A stretch of 40,546 bases of DNA, taken from NCBI RefSeq assembly GCF_910585425.1, contig NZ_CAJUCP010000034.1, positions 1 through 40,546 on the forward strand. The letters are read 5' to 3'. Origin of the DNA: an uncultured Acetatifactor sp. (GTDB lineage Bacteria > Bacillota > Clostridia > Lachnospirales > Lachnospiraceae). Below, piece by piece: positions 15,686 through 24,533 of the stretch. Under the pieces are notes generated by a model, which was not told the DNA's origin, ran no database searches, and saw only the letters and a list, made by a program, of their open reading frames with translations. Numbering within the stretch: the stretch's first letter is position 1; every line of letters starts with the position of its first letter. A program made the position numbers and the translations under genes.

Positions 15686-16510
15686 ATGATGACATGTAAT
15701 GAAATAGTGGAAAAGAACAGGAAAGACTGGAACAGTTATTCGGAAAAGTGGTCGGCTTTCAACCATTCGGAGAAAATCCTCCGCCCGGTTTTGGACGATC
15801 CCGCAAAGGCATTCCATAAGAAGACCTGGGAGCTGATCCAAAGCTACCTTCCCGACCTGAGAGGGAAGCGTGTCTGCGTGCCCTCCAGCGGCGACAATCT
15901 GGCTGTCTTCGCGTTCGCCCTCTCAGGCGCCGCAGTGACTTCCTGCGACATCTCCGAGAATCAACTGGCCCACGCAAGGCAGGTGGCAATCCGGGAGGGG
16001 CTTGGCGATGCCATCGAATTCGTATGCGCGGACACCATGAAGCTGGAAGGCATCCCGGATGGCGGGTATGACCTGGTGTACACCTCAAACGGCGTGCACG
16101 TATGGCTCAATGACCTGCCGTCCATGTATGCCAACGTGAACCGGATATTGAAAAAAGACGGACTGAATATCGTCTATGAAATCCACCCTTATCTGCGCCC
16201 CTTTGACGAGGAGCTGAAAATCATAAAGCCATATGACGCCATCGGGCCCTTTGAGGACGAGACCACAGTGAATTTCCACTGGAGGCTGCAGGATATCATG
16301 AACGCCATGATGCATTCCGGCATGCGCCTTGAACATTTTGAGGAGATGTTCGATGAAAAGGACTACGAACGGCCCTTCTGGCTGAAGACGGAGGATATCA
16401 TCAATGGCCTCCGCGCCAGCAGAGAAGAGGTGGACAGGATGTACGACTGGAGGGAGAATCCGTCCATGGCATTGCCCCACTGGATCTGTCTGGTGGGCAG
16501 AAAAGTGTAA
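15686..16510 (+). CDS. class I SAM-dependent methyltransferase
   Basis: 274 residues. The Rossmann-fold motifs are readable: motif I is the atypical VCVPSSGDNLAVFAFALSGA (residues about 62-82, PSSGDN in place of GCGxG), then TSCDISENQL (the acidic residue binding the SAM ribose), the adenine-contact stretch FVCADTMKL and YDLVYTSNGVHVWL. The C-terminal half has FHWRLQDIMNAMMHSGM...FEEMFDE. The substrate is unknown. AGGAGG lies before two adjacent ATG codons, so the start may be 15686 or 15689. It reads toward the acyl-CoA synthetase gene 157 bases downstream, but that gene has its own possible promoter. Confidence 0.9.
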   Translation: MMTCNEIVEKNRKDWNSYSEKWSAFNHSEKILRPVLDDPAKAFHKKTWELIQSYLPDLRGKRVCVPSSGDNLAVFAFALSGAAVTSCDISENQLAHARQVAIREGLGDAIEFVCADTMKLEGIPDGGYDLVYTSNGVHVWLNDLPSMYANVNRILKKDGLNIVYEIHPYLRPFDEELKIIKPYDAIGPFEDETTVNFHWRLQDIMNAMMHSGMRLEHFEEMFDEKDYERPFWLKTEDIINGLRASREEVDRMYDWRENPSMALPHWICLVGRKV

Positions 16511-16667
16511 GGAGATCCGTTTCCCTCATTGACTTTTCCAGGCAGGTATGATACCGTAAATATCATATACGCTTTACTGCTTTAAACCGAGAACGTGCAG
16601 AAAGCCACTTCAACAGACAATGGGCAGGCCCAGGCTTTCCCTTGTCCCGAACAGGAGGAGAAAAGAT

Positions 16668-18302
16668 ATGCCAGTCATGGAATTCCTGGAAAGGAACGCG
16701 AGAGAATACCCGGGTGAAATCGCATTGGTGGAGCTGAACCCGGAGGAGAAGGACACCCGCAGGACCACCTGGAAGGAGTACGACCTGATACAGCCCGACC
16801 GCTTCGAGCCCTACCGCAGGGAGATCACCTGGAGCGTGTTCAACGAGAAGGCCAACCGCTTCGCCAACATGCTCCTGGGCCGGGGCATCAAGAAGGGGGA
16901 CAAGGTGGCCATCCTGATGTACAACTGCCTGGAATGGCTCCCCATCTATTTCGGCGTGCTCAAGAGCGGCGCCATCGCCGTGCCCTTCAACTTCCGCTAT
17001 GACGCGGAGGAGATCCTATACTGCGCGGAGCTGGCCCAGGTAGACATGATCGTCTTCGGCCCCGCCTTCATCGGGCGCATCGAGGCCAACGCGGACCGCC
17101 TCTCCAAGGGCCGGCTGCTGATCTACGTGGGGGACAACTGCCCCACCTTTGCGGAGAGCTATCATGAGCTGGTGGCGGACTGCTCCAGCCAGACCCCGGA
17201 CGTCCCGATTACGGACGATGATTTCGGCGCGATTTATTTCTCCTCGGGAACCACGGGCTTCCCCAAAGCCATCCTACATAAGCACCAGAGCCTCACCCAG
17301 GCCGCGGAGATGGAGCAGAAGCACCATGCCACAGGCAGAGGGGACACCTTCCTGTGCATCCCGCCCCTGTACCACACCGGCGCCAAATTCCACTGGATGG
17401 GCAGCCTGGTGGCGGGCAGCAAGGCGGTGCTGTTAAAGGGCACCAGGCCCGAGACCATCCTGTCCACCGTCTCCAGGGAGCGCTGCACCATCGTATGGCT
17501 CTTAGTGCCCTGGGCCCAGGACATCCTGGACGCCCTGGACGTGGGGCAATTGCATCTGGAGGACTATGAGCTGTCCCAGTGGAGGCTGATGCACATCGGG
17601 GCCCAGCCCGTGCCGCCCTCCCTGATCAAGCGCTGGAAGGGATACTTCCCTGACCACGCCTACGACACCAACTATGGCCTCTCCGAGTCCACAGGCCCCG
17701 GCTGCGTCCATCTTGGCATGGAGAACATCCACAAGGTAGGCGCCATCGGCGTGCCGGGATACCGCTGGGAGTGCAAGATCGTGGACGAGGACGGCAAAGA
17801 GGTGGCAAAGGGCGATGTGGGCGAGCTCTGCGTCAGGGGCCCCGGCCTCATGACCTGCTACTATCGGGACGAGAAGGCCACCGCCGAGGCTTTGAAGGAC
17901 GGGTGGCTGTGCACCGGGGACATGGCCATGCAGGATGAGGAGGGCTTCTATTTCCTGGTGGACCGCAAGAAGGACGTAATCGTCAGCGGCGGCGAGAACA
18001 TCTACCCCGTACAGATAGAGGATTTCCTCCGCACCTGCGACAAGATAAAGGACGTTGCCGTCATCGGCCTGCCCGACAGACGCCTGGGTGAGAAGACCGC
18101 GGCCATCATCGAAATCAAGGATGGGATGGACTGCACTGAGGCGGAGATAGACGAATTCTGCAGAGCGCTGCCCAGGTATAAGCGCCCCAAGGAGATTATC
18201 TTCAATGAAATCCCCAGGAACGCCACAGGCAAGATAGAGAAGCCCAGGCTGCGGAAGATGTACGGCGCTGATCAGTTGGTGGCCCAGGAGAACCGGGGCT
18301 GA
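16668..18302 (+). CDS. acyl-CoA synthetase / AMP-forming ligase
   Basis: 544 residues, typical of ANL-superfamily ligases that activate a carboxylic acid with ATP and load it on CoA. Motifs in order: YFSSGTTGFPKA (phosphate loop, residues about 188-200), DTNYGLSEST (A5), GWLCTGDMA (A7), LVDRKKDVIVSGGENIYP (A8 hinge) and NATGKIEKPRLR with the catalytic Lys (A10). I start at 16668, where AGGAGGAG precedes the ATG; the frame extends 16 codons further without a ribosome site. TetR and oleate hydratase genes follow on the same strand, which suggests a fatty acid substrate. Bile acid or carnitine ligase activity cannot be excluded. Confidence 0.92.
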   Translation: MPVMEFLERNAREYPGEIALVELNPEEKDTRRTTWKEYDLIQPDRFEPYRREITWSVFNEKANRFANMLLGRGIKKGDKVAILMYNCLEWLPIYFGVLKSGAIAVPFNFRYDAEEILYCAELAQVDMIVFGPAFIGRIEANADRLSKGRLLIYVGDNCPTFAESYHELVADCSSQTPDVPITDDDFGAIYFSSGTTGFPKAILHKHQSLTQAAEMEQKHHATGRGDTFLCIPPLYHTGAKFHWMGSLVAGSKAVLLKGTRPETILSTVSRERCTIVWLLVPWAQDILDALDVGQLHLEDYELSQWRLMHIGAQPVPPSLIKRWKGYFPDHAYDTNYGLSESTGPGCVHLGMENIHKVGAIGVPGYRWECKIVDEDGKEVAKGDVGELCVRGPGLMTCYYRDEKATAEALKDGWLCTGDMAMQDEEGFYFLVDRKKDVIVSGGENIYPVQIEDFLRTCDKIKDVAVIGLPDRRLGEKTAAIIEIKDGMDCTEAEIDEFCRALPRYKRPKEIIFNEIPRNATGKIEKPRLRKMYGADQLVAQENRG

Positions 18303-18404
18303 TTCCTGTCCCGCGCCAAGCTGCCGCCGAAGTTACAGCGCTGCCGCCCTTTGCGCCGGATATGGAAACAGACAGAAGCCTATGGATAGAAAGGAATGTG
18401 AACC

Positions 18405-18965
18405 ATGCCCAATACCAAGCTGGCGCTGGAGTCGTCCCTGAAGAAGCTCCTGCTCCACAAGCCTCTGGACAAAATCACCATCAACGACCTCACCGCCGAC
18501 TGCGGCATCAGCCGCATGTCCTTCTACTATCATTTCAGGGACATCTACGACCTGGTGGAGTGGGTCTGCGTGGAGGACGGCAGGCGGGCCCTGCAGGGCA
18601 AGAAGACCTACGAGACCTGGCAGGAGGGACTGGAGCAGATTTTCGAGGCAGTGCTGGAGAACAAGCCCTTCATCCTGAACGTCTACCGCGCCGTCAGCAG
18701 GGACAAAATCGAGAGCTATCTGTACAAGCTCACCTACAGCCTGATCGCCGATGTGGTGGTGGAGAAATCCGCAGGCACAGTCCTGGAGGAGGAAGACAGG
18801 GCCTTCATCGCGGAATTCTACAAATACGGCTTCGTAGGCGTCATGCTGGACTGGATCGCGGCGGGGATGAAAGCGGACTATCAGGAAATCACCCGCCGGG
18901 TCTGTGTCCTGATGCACGGCAGCATCGATAATTGTGTAAGTAATTTCAAATCTTCCAGGCTTTGA
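18405..18965 (+). CDS. TetR family transcriptional regulator
   Basis: 186 residues. The N-terminal helix-turn-helix (residues about 10-50) is clear: SLKKLLLHKPLDKITINDLTADCGISRMSFYYHFRDIYDLV. The C-terminal ligand domain resembles the TetR_C group of dihydroxyacetone-kinase-regulator (DhaS-like) proteins. AAAGGA precedes the start. It lies between the acyl-CoA synthetase and the oleate hydratase, in the same direction as both, and is the natural candidate to control them, possibly in response to a fatty acid or acyl-CoA. That role is inference. Confidence 0.9.
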   Translation: MPNTKLALESSLKKLLLHKPLDKITINDLTADCGISRMSFYYHFRDIYDLVEWVCVEDGRRALQGKKTYETWQEGLEQIFEAVLENKPFILNVYRAVSRDKIESYLYKLTYSLIADVVVEKSAGTVLEEEDRAFIAEFYKYGFVGVMLDWIAAGMKADYQEITRRVCVLMHGSIDNCVSNFKSSRL

Positions 18966-18967
18966 GG

Positions 18968-19180
18968 CAACTCCCTTTTCGGATTTGTGTACCCATTGGG
19001 AAGCTGAAGCTGTTCCGGCGTGAAATCCCTGGCATCTTTGCCATCGAAACGGATGGCCCCGCTATATTCCGGCAGCCAGCCCAGCAGCAGCTTCAGGAGA
19101 GTGGATTTCCCGCAGCCGGAGGGGCCGGTGATGGCGCTGTCTATCTGTTCCGGCCCAGGCTCGGCCTTGTCCTGTGCATC
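18968..19180 (-). pseudogene. fragment of an ABC transporter ATPase domain
   Basis: In the 369-base gap between the TetR and oleate hydratase genes, the minus strand encodes PGPEQIDSAITGPSGCGKST, then LLKLLLGWLPEYSGAIRFDGKDARDFTPEQLQ. This is the Walker A region and following strand of an exporter-type ABC ATPase (LLkLLLG.L.p..G.I..DG.d). There is no signature or Walker B and no start codon, so it is the leftover of a larger gene. The rest of the gap holds the oleate hydratase promoter region. Confidence 0.75.
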
Positions 19181-19253
19181 GTCGGGAAAACAGCCACTTT
19201 TATCAAAACAGCCCGAGTGATAAGTTTTTTATCATCCGGGCCGTTTTGTAAAT

Positions 19254-19329
19254 TGGAAAGCACATAAAAATGCTTTAAGATACCATCATAAGGAACAGCA
19301 CATAGAGCAATATCAGAAAGGATGGTATC
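19254..19329 (+). promoter_or_regulatory. control region of the oleate hydratase gene
   Basis: A candidate promoter (TTGGAA near 19254, TAAGAT near 19277, 17-base spacing) is followed by a perfect 9-bp inverted repeat, GATACCATC (19279-19287) and GATGGTATC (19321-19329), 33 bases apart. The second arm abuts the AAAGGA ribosome site, so pairing in the RNA could hide the start of translation. It could equally be two half-sites for a regulator such as the upstream TetR. Confidence 0.5.
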
Positions 19330-19334
19330 ACACA

Positions 19335-21308
19335 ATGGCAAAGAACAAAAAACTCGCAATCACAGCAGCAATCGCGGCAGGCGCAGGCGTCGCTGCCATC
19401 GCGGCAAAAAAGCATAAGACAGGACAAAGGGCAGCCCAAAAGAAGGCAGCCCCGGGCGCAGGCCTGAAAGATTACCGCAACACGGAGCTGGGCAGGCACG
19501 AAAAGAACAGCAAGGGAATCTACTACACCAACGGCAACTACGAAGCCTTCGCAAGGCCCAGGAAGCCCGAGGGCGTGGAGGGGAAGAACGCCTACATCGT
19601 GGGCAGCGGCCTGGCCTCCCTGGCGGCGGCCTGCTTCCTGGTAAGGGACGGCCAGATGCCCGGGGACCATATCCACATCCTGGAGGCCATGGACATCGCG
19701 GGCGGCGCCTGCGACGGCATCTTCGACCCTGCCAGGGGGTATATCATGCGGGGCGGCAGGGAGATGGAGAACCATTTCGAGTGCCTCTGGGACCTGTTCC
19801 GCAGCATCCCCTCCCTGGAGACCCCGGGCGCGTCCGTGCTGGACGAATTCTACTGGCTGAACAAGGAAGACCCTAACTACTCCCTCTGCCGGGCCACCGT
19901 GAACCGCGGAAAGGACGCCCACACGGACGGAAAGTTCAACCTGAGCCAGAAGGGCGCTATGGAGATCATGAAGCTCTTCATGACCAAGGACGAGGACCTG
20001 TACGACAAGACCATCGAGGACGTATTCGATAAAGAAGTCTTCGACTCCACCTTCTGGCTGTACTGGAGGACCATGTTCGCCTTCGAGAACTGGCACAGCG
20101 CCCTGGAGATGAAGCTGTATTTCCAGCGCTTCATCCACCATATCGCGGGCCTGCCGGACTTCAGCGCCCTGAAGTTCACCAAGTACAACCAGTACGAGTC
20201 CCTGATCCTCCCCATGCAGAAATACCTGGAGGACGCAGGCGTGGACTTCCGGTTCGGCACTGAGGTCACAAATGTGATATTCGAGAAAAAGGACGGGAAA
20301 AAGGTGGCGAAGGCCATCGAATGCAAGGTAGGAGGCGTGGAGCAGGGCATCACGCTGACGGAAGACGACCTGGTCTTCGTTACCAACGGAAGCTGCACCG
20401 AGGGCACCATCTACGGCGACCAGGACCATGCCCCCAACGGGGACGCGGAAGTGCGCACCAGCGGCTGCTGGAGCCTGTGGCGCAACATCGCCAGGCAGGA
20501 TCCATCCTTCGGCCGTCCGGAGAAATTCTGCTCCGACGTGGGCAAGACCAACTGGGAGTCCGCCACTGTCACCACCCTGGACGACAGGATACTGCCCTAC
20601 ATCACCGACATCTGCAAGCGCGACCCCAGAAGCGGCAGGGTAGTCACCGGCGGCATCGTCAGCTGCAAGGACTCCTCCTGGCTCTTAAGCTGGACCATCA
20701 ATCGCCAGGGGCAGTTCAAAGAACAGGACAAGGAGAAGGTCTGCGTCTGGGTCTACGGCCTGTTCACGGACGTGCCCGGGGACTTCGTGAAGAAGCCCAT
20801 GCGGGAATGCACCGGCAGGGAAATCACGGAGGAATGGCTCTACCACATAGGCGTGCCCGTGGAGGACATCCCGGAGCTTGCGGAGCACAGCGCCGTCTGC
20901 GTGCCCACCATGATGCCCTATATCACCGCCTTCTTCATGCCCAGGACAAAGGGGGACCGCCCGGACGTGATTCCTGACGGATGTGTCAACTTCGCATTCC
21001 TGGGACAGTTCGCGGAGACCCCCAGGGACACTGTCTTCACCACCGAATACTCCGTGCGCACCGCCATGGAGGCCGTGTACGGTCTGCTCCATGTGGACAG
21101 GGGCGTGCCGGAGGTCTGGGGCAGCGTCTACGACATCCGGGAGCTTTTGGACAGCAGCGTGAAGCTCATGGACGGCAAGTCCCCTCTGGAGATTGAGCTG
21201 CCCGGCCCGCTGAACGCGCTGAAGAAGCCACTGCTCCACTTCGTCAAGGGGACTGTGGTGGAGAAGGTGCTGCGGGACCATGACGTGCTCAAAGAGGGCA
21301 TGCTGTAG
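19335..21308 (+). CDS. oleate hydratase (MCRA family) with N-terminal membrane-anchor-like segment
   Basis: 657 residues. Oleate hydratases use FAD as a structural cofactor to add water to the cis-9 double bond of oleic acid, giving 10-hydroxystearate, which detoxifies unsaturated fatty acids. Visible: the dinucleotide-binding AYIVGSGLASLAAACFLVRDG (residues about 85-105), the catalytic loop RGGREMENHFECLWDLF with the conserved Glu, DFSALKFTKYNQYESLILPM, and WSLWRNIA. The C-terminal PYITAFFMPR...FLGQFAETPRDTVFTTEYSVRTAMEAVY is diagnostic. Residues 1-45 are an extension: basic, then hydrophobic Ala-rich LAITAAIAAGAGVAAIAA, then basic, suggesting a membrane anchor. The 3' end overlaps the convergent amidohydrolase by 20 bases. 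Confidence 0.95.
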   Translation: MAKNKKLAITAAIAAGAGVAAIAAKKHKTGQRAAQKKAAPGAGLKDYRNTELGRHEKNSKGIYYTNGNYEAFARPRKPEGVEGKNAYIVGSGLASLAAACFLVRDGQMPGDHIHILEAMDIAGGACDGIFDPARGYIMRGGREMENHFECLWDLFRSIPSLETPGASVLDEFYWLNKEDPNYSLCRATVNRGKDAHTDGKFNLSQKGAMEIMKLFMTKDEDLYDKTIEDVFDKEVFDSTFWLYWRTMFAFENWHSALEMKLYFQRFIHHIAGLPDFSALKFTKYNQYESLILPMQKYLEDAGVDFRFGTEVTNVIFEKKDGKKVAKAIECKVGGVEQGITLTEDDLVFVTNGSCTEGTIYGDQDHAPNGDAEVRTSGCWSLWRNIARQDPSFGRPEKFCSDVGKTNWESATVTTLDDRILPYITDICKRDPRSGRVVTGGIVSCKDSSWLLSWTINRQGQFKEQDKEKVCVWVYGLFTDVPGDFVKKPMRECTGREITEEWLYHIGVPVEDIPELAEHSAVCVPTMMPYITAFFMPRTKGDRPDVIPDGCVNFAFLGQFAETPRDTVFTTEYSVRTAMEAVYGLLHVDRGVPEVWGSVYDIRELLDSSVKLMDGKSPLEIELPGPLNALKKPLLHFVKGTVVEKVLRDHDVLKEGML

Positions 21309-22167
21309 CCCGGTTTCCCCGCTGCCCCAGCAGCTCCCTGGCATTCCCTCCCAAGATAGCCTCCTGCTCTTCCACATTAAGCCCGCTGTCCCTGACAGCC
21401 GCCACCATCTCCCGCTGCCCGCTCCAGGGGCTGTCCGTGCCGAAGAGGATGCGCGCCGCTCCATGCCGCCTCACCATCCGCAGGAACTGCCCCCTGGACA
21501 GCGGCGGGTTCTCCTCAGGGCTGCGCACCGTGCCCGGCGCGGCCTCTATGGGCAGCAGGGAGAAAGCGGTGTCCAGCCACACCTCCCGGCCCAGGATCCG
21601 CTCCTCCACCTCCTCCCAGCAGCCCCACCCGCCCATATGGGCCAGCACGAACTTTCGGGGCTTCACCGCATCCAGCATCCTCTCGATCCGGACCACGGAG
21701 GAAAAATCCTCCCCCGGGAAGCCTATGTCGTAGCCCGCATGGGTTATGACAATCATGTCATTTTCGTCCGCGCATTCTATGATGCGCAGATACCGGATAT
21801 CGTCGATCGGCACCCGCTGGAAGACCGGGTGGATCTTCACCCCTTTCACGCCGTTCTCCGCAAGGCCCCGCAGAATCGCCCTGTAGTCTTCATTCTCGGG
21901 ATGGATGCCGCCGAAGGATATCAGCCCTGTCTCCGCGGAATGCCTGTTCGTCTCTATGGCGGCCTGATTGATGTCCTTCTGCTGCCCGGGCCTGGTGACA
22001 ACGGGCAGCAGCACAGAATAGTCCACCCCGGCCTCCCGCATGGAAGCCCTAAGCGCCCCGGCTGTCCCGTCCAGATAGTTCCTGGCCCTGGAGCTGGCCG
22101 CCAGTCTGCCGATAGCCCGCCCGGCCAGCTCCCCGGGAAATGTATGTGTGTGGAAATCAATGACCAT
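21289..22167 (-). CDS. amidohydrolase family protein (Amidohydro_2 type)
   Basis: 292 residues. Metal-binding motifs of the amidohydrolase superfamily are in order: DFHTHTF (residues 4-10), GVKIHPVF, ITHAG, LAHMGGW and GTDSPW. The TIM-barrel layout and the GTDSPW ending match the Amidohydro_2 (PF04909) group of decarboxylases and hydrolases on small molecules. GGAGGG precedes the ATG. It is convergent with oleate hydratase, overlapping its last 20 bases, so it is probably not functionally linked. The substrate is not predictable. Confidence 0.88.
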   Translation of the reverse strand: MVIDFHTHTFPGELAGRAIGRLAASSRARNYLDGTAGALRASMREAGVDYSVLLPVVTRPGQQKDINQAAIETNRHSAETGLISFGGIHPENEDYRAILRGLAENGVKGVKIHPVFQRVPIDDIRYLRIIECADENDMIVITHAGYDIGFPGEDFSSVVRIERMLDAVKPRKFVLAHMGGWGCWEEVEERILGREVWLDTAFSLLPIEAAPGTVRSPEENPPLSRGQFLRMVRRHGAARILFGTDSPWSGQREMVAAVRDSGLNVEEQEAILGGNARELLGQRGNRATACPL

Positions 22168-22280
22168 ATAAACCCTCCGTTCCCTCCGCTTCCATCGTCC
22201 GCCGGTCCGGCCTTTTTTCCATACAGGGATATTATGGCCCCGCAGGCATCCGCCTATTCCGTCTATTCCATTTATACCAT

Positions 22281-24308
22281 CTATACCATCAGCTCCAGCA
22301 CGGTCTCGAAGCCATTTTCCACAGCGATGTCCGCAGGGGTCTCGCCGTCGTTGTTGGCGCGGCTGTAGTCGATTCCCTTTTTGATCAGATACCGGGCCGT
22401 GCCCTCACTGCACTCCTTCAAAGCATAGTGCAGTACCGTATTTCCTTCATTATCCGCCAGATTCATGTCCGCACCCGCCTTGAGCAGTTCCTTTATCATA
22501 TCCTTGTGGGGATGGAGCATCATGGCCGTCCTGCCCTGGTTGTCCCTGTGGTTCACGTCCACCCCTCTGTCCAGCAATATGGACAGGAGCTCTCCCCCAT
22601 CCTTCAGCAGCATCAGGGGCGTCTGTCCGTCGTTCCTGGGGATGTCCAGATGCTCCAGCGCTCTCAGGACACAGGCCCTCTGCTCCGTGTCCGGGCCTTT
22701 GCCGAACCGCCTCTCCTGCAGCGCGAAATGGGCCGGCGTCTCGCCCTCCAGGTCTTTCGCCGTGTCATCCCCTCCGGCTGCCATGAGCAGCTTGACGGCA
22801 TCGCCGTAACCGGCAGCGCAGGCCTCATGCAGGGGCGTCATCCCTGCCCGGGCGGGAACGTCTTCCGCCAGGTTCATGTCCACGCCCTTCTCCGCCATCA
22901 CTCTCAGCATGTCCAGATGCCCTCGCCTTGCGGCCAGATGGACGGCGGCCTCCCCACGATCGTCCAACTGCTCCATGGACTCCCTGGAGAGCAGCCTGGC
23001 CGCCTCCTCGAACCACGGATCCTCCCAGGAGCCGCTGCGGCAATCCTGGGATGCTATGATGCTGGCCGGCGTCTGCCCTCTCACCACCGCTTTGTCCATG
23101 TCCACGCCCAGCTCCACCAGCTTCCTTACGGCTCCGATCCCATAGGCCGGGTGGAGGCATTCGTCCCGCAGGCAGATCCTCGAGCCATGATAGTGGAGCA
23201 GCATGGTAAAGTCATAGCCCGCATCCTGGAAGATATCCAGGACGGTGGCGTCATTGTCGGAGATCAGGGCATTGTGGAGCACATCCGTCACTTCGCCTAT
23301 CTCATCGTCATCGTCCGGATCCGCCTGCTGCACCAGCTTTTTCGTCAGATAGAGGGCAATGCCCAGGCCGTCTTTGTCATTCTGGCCCACTTTCGCAAAG
23401 GCATTGCTGGCAATCTGGCTCAGCGGAAACAATTCCATCTTTTCACCGCCCGGCAGCGCCGCCCCGTGGTCTGTGAGGGCGATGTACATGCCCATGTTCT
23501 CAAAATAGACGGCATGCTCCACAGGTGTACGGCCATTCCCGTCCGCCCTGTCCAGCAGCTCGGGGCATCTCTCTATCAGCCGCAGAGCCGCCGTCTTATG
23601 CCCGTGCTTCATGGCCATCATCAGAAGCGTATTGCCCTCCTCGTCCACATAGTCGATGGCAGCGCCCTTTTCCACATAGATGTCCGCCAGCGACCATGTA
23701 ATGTCGGAACTGTATTCCATGGCCAGCAGGCGCACCAGGGGCGTCATCCCGTCCCGGTCCTTTTTATTGATGTCGCAGGGCAGCATACATGCAATCTCCC
23801 TCCTCTGCATCCCGCTCCGTTCCAGTGAGCTGGAAGCGAACGACAGCTCTTCGATCCTGGGATACGCCAGGAAATGGTATCCGTTCATGCCCCTGCTGTC
23901 ACAGGCCGTCCCGTCCGCCCCATAGTCCAGCAGGAGCCTGACCATGGCCGCATTCCCGCAGGCACAGGCCAGCAGAAACGGAGTCAGGCCGTTGCCCATG
24001 GAGTCCCGCACGTCCACCTCCTCACCGCTCACTTTCCCGCTGCGGAGCAGTTCCTCCACCGTGTCGTAGAAATTGTGCCAGACCAGCAGATGGAACAGGG
24101 TAAGCCCCTTGCGGCCCACCGGAGAAAACAGTTCCTCCTTCCCGCAGCCTGCCACACAGTCCCTCACATCCTGCAGTGTCTCCCGGGAGAAGATGTTATA
24201 CCTGTAGATAGCCTCCTCGTGGTTCCCCTCCCACCAGGGATTGCACTTCGCCTGGGGGTACTGCTGGCTGGATTCCACCAGCATATCCGTCAGTCCGCCT
24301 ATGTCCAT
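22281..24308 (-). CDS. large ankyrin-repeat protein
   Basis: 675 residues without signal peptide. After about 70 N-terminal residues it consists of ankyrin repeats, for example GLTPFLLACACGNAAMVRLLLDYGAD, GNTLLMMAMKHGHKTAALRLIER and GMTPLHEACAAGYGDAVKLLMAAGGD; roughly 14-16 repeats, some degenerate, with the last near the C-terminus. A linker near residues 330-390 interrupts the array. Ankyrin repeats bind other proteins; the partner is unknown. GGAGGG precedes the start. A second ankyrin gene is divergent at 24534, and the two share a 225-base promoter region. Confidence 0.9.
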   Translation of the reverse strand: MDIGGLTDMLVESSQQYPQAKCNPWWEGNHEEAIYRYNIFSRETLQDVRDCVAGCGKEELFSPVGRKGLTLFHLLVWHNFYDTVEELLRSGKVSGEEVDVRDSMGNGLTPFLLACACGNAAMVRLLLDYGADGTACDSRGMNGYHFLAYPRIEELSFASSSLERSGMQRREIACMLPCDINKKDRDGMTPLVRLLAMEYSSDITWSLADIYVEKGAAIDYVDEEGNTLLMMAMKHGHKTAALRLIERCPELLDRADGNGRTPVEHAVYFENMGMYIALTDHGAALPGGEKMELFPLSQIASNAFAKVGQNDKDGLGIALYLTKKLVQQADPDDDDEIGEVTDVLHNALISDNDATVLDIFQDAGYDFTMLLHYHGSRICLRDECLHPAYGIGAVRKLVELGVDMDKAVVRGQTPASIIASQDCRSGSWEDPWFEEAARLLSRESMEQLDDRGEAAVHLAARRGHLDMLRVMAEKGVDMNLAEDVPARAGMTPLHEACAAGYGDAVKLLMAAGGDDTAKDLEGETPAHFALQERRFGKGPDTEQRACVLRALEHLDIPRNDGQTPLMLLKDGGELLSILLDRGVDVNHRDNQGRTAMMLHPHKDMIKELLKAGADMNLADNEGNTVLHYALKECSEGTARYLIKKGIDYSRANNDGETPADIAVENGFETVLELMV

Positions 24309-24415
24309 ACTAGAACCCTCCTTCGTCCGGCGAGGGAATCCCAGGGCCCCTTATGCCCTCCCCCTGCGCCGTATTCTTTCTATAGAAAATTGCAGTGATT
24401 TTGCCATTTATACCA

Positions 24416-24443
24416 AGTATACACCAAACGGGGCGATCTGCAA
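24416..24443 (-). promoter_or_regulatory. promoter of the large ankyrin gene
   Basis: On the minus strand, TTGCAG (24438-24443) and TATACT (24416-24421) are spaced by 16 bases, about 110 bases upstream of the start. Confidence 0.6.
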
Positions 24444-24465
24444 CCCCCAAATCCTCACGCCGCCT

Positions 24466-24494
24466 TTGACTTTTTCGTATCCCAGTGGTAGGAT
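24466..24494 (+). promoter_or_regulatory. promoter of the small ankyrin gene
   Basis: TTGACT (24466-24471) and TAGGAT (24489-24494) are spaced by 17 bases, about 40 bases before the start. It lies back to back with the divergent promoter at 24416-24443. Confidence 0.55.
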
Positions 24495-24533
24495 AAGATT
24501 ATACTGTTTTGAAGGATAAAAAGGAGAAAAACC

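Noticed and set aside
15686..15841. Minus-strand frame at 15641-15841
   Set aside because: It overlaps the start of the methyltransferase and has no family resemblance or start signal.
19275..20429. Minus-strand frame of 384 codons opposite oleate hydratase
   Set aside because: Val/His/Leu-rich antisense frame, while the plus strand is an unambiguous oleate hydratase.
22428..23828. Plus-strand frame of 466 codons
   Set aside because: Antisense shadow of the ankyrin gene; His/Gln-rich with no domain.
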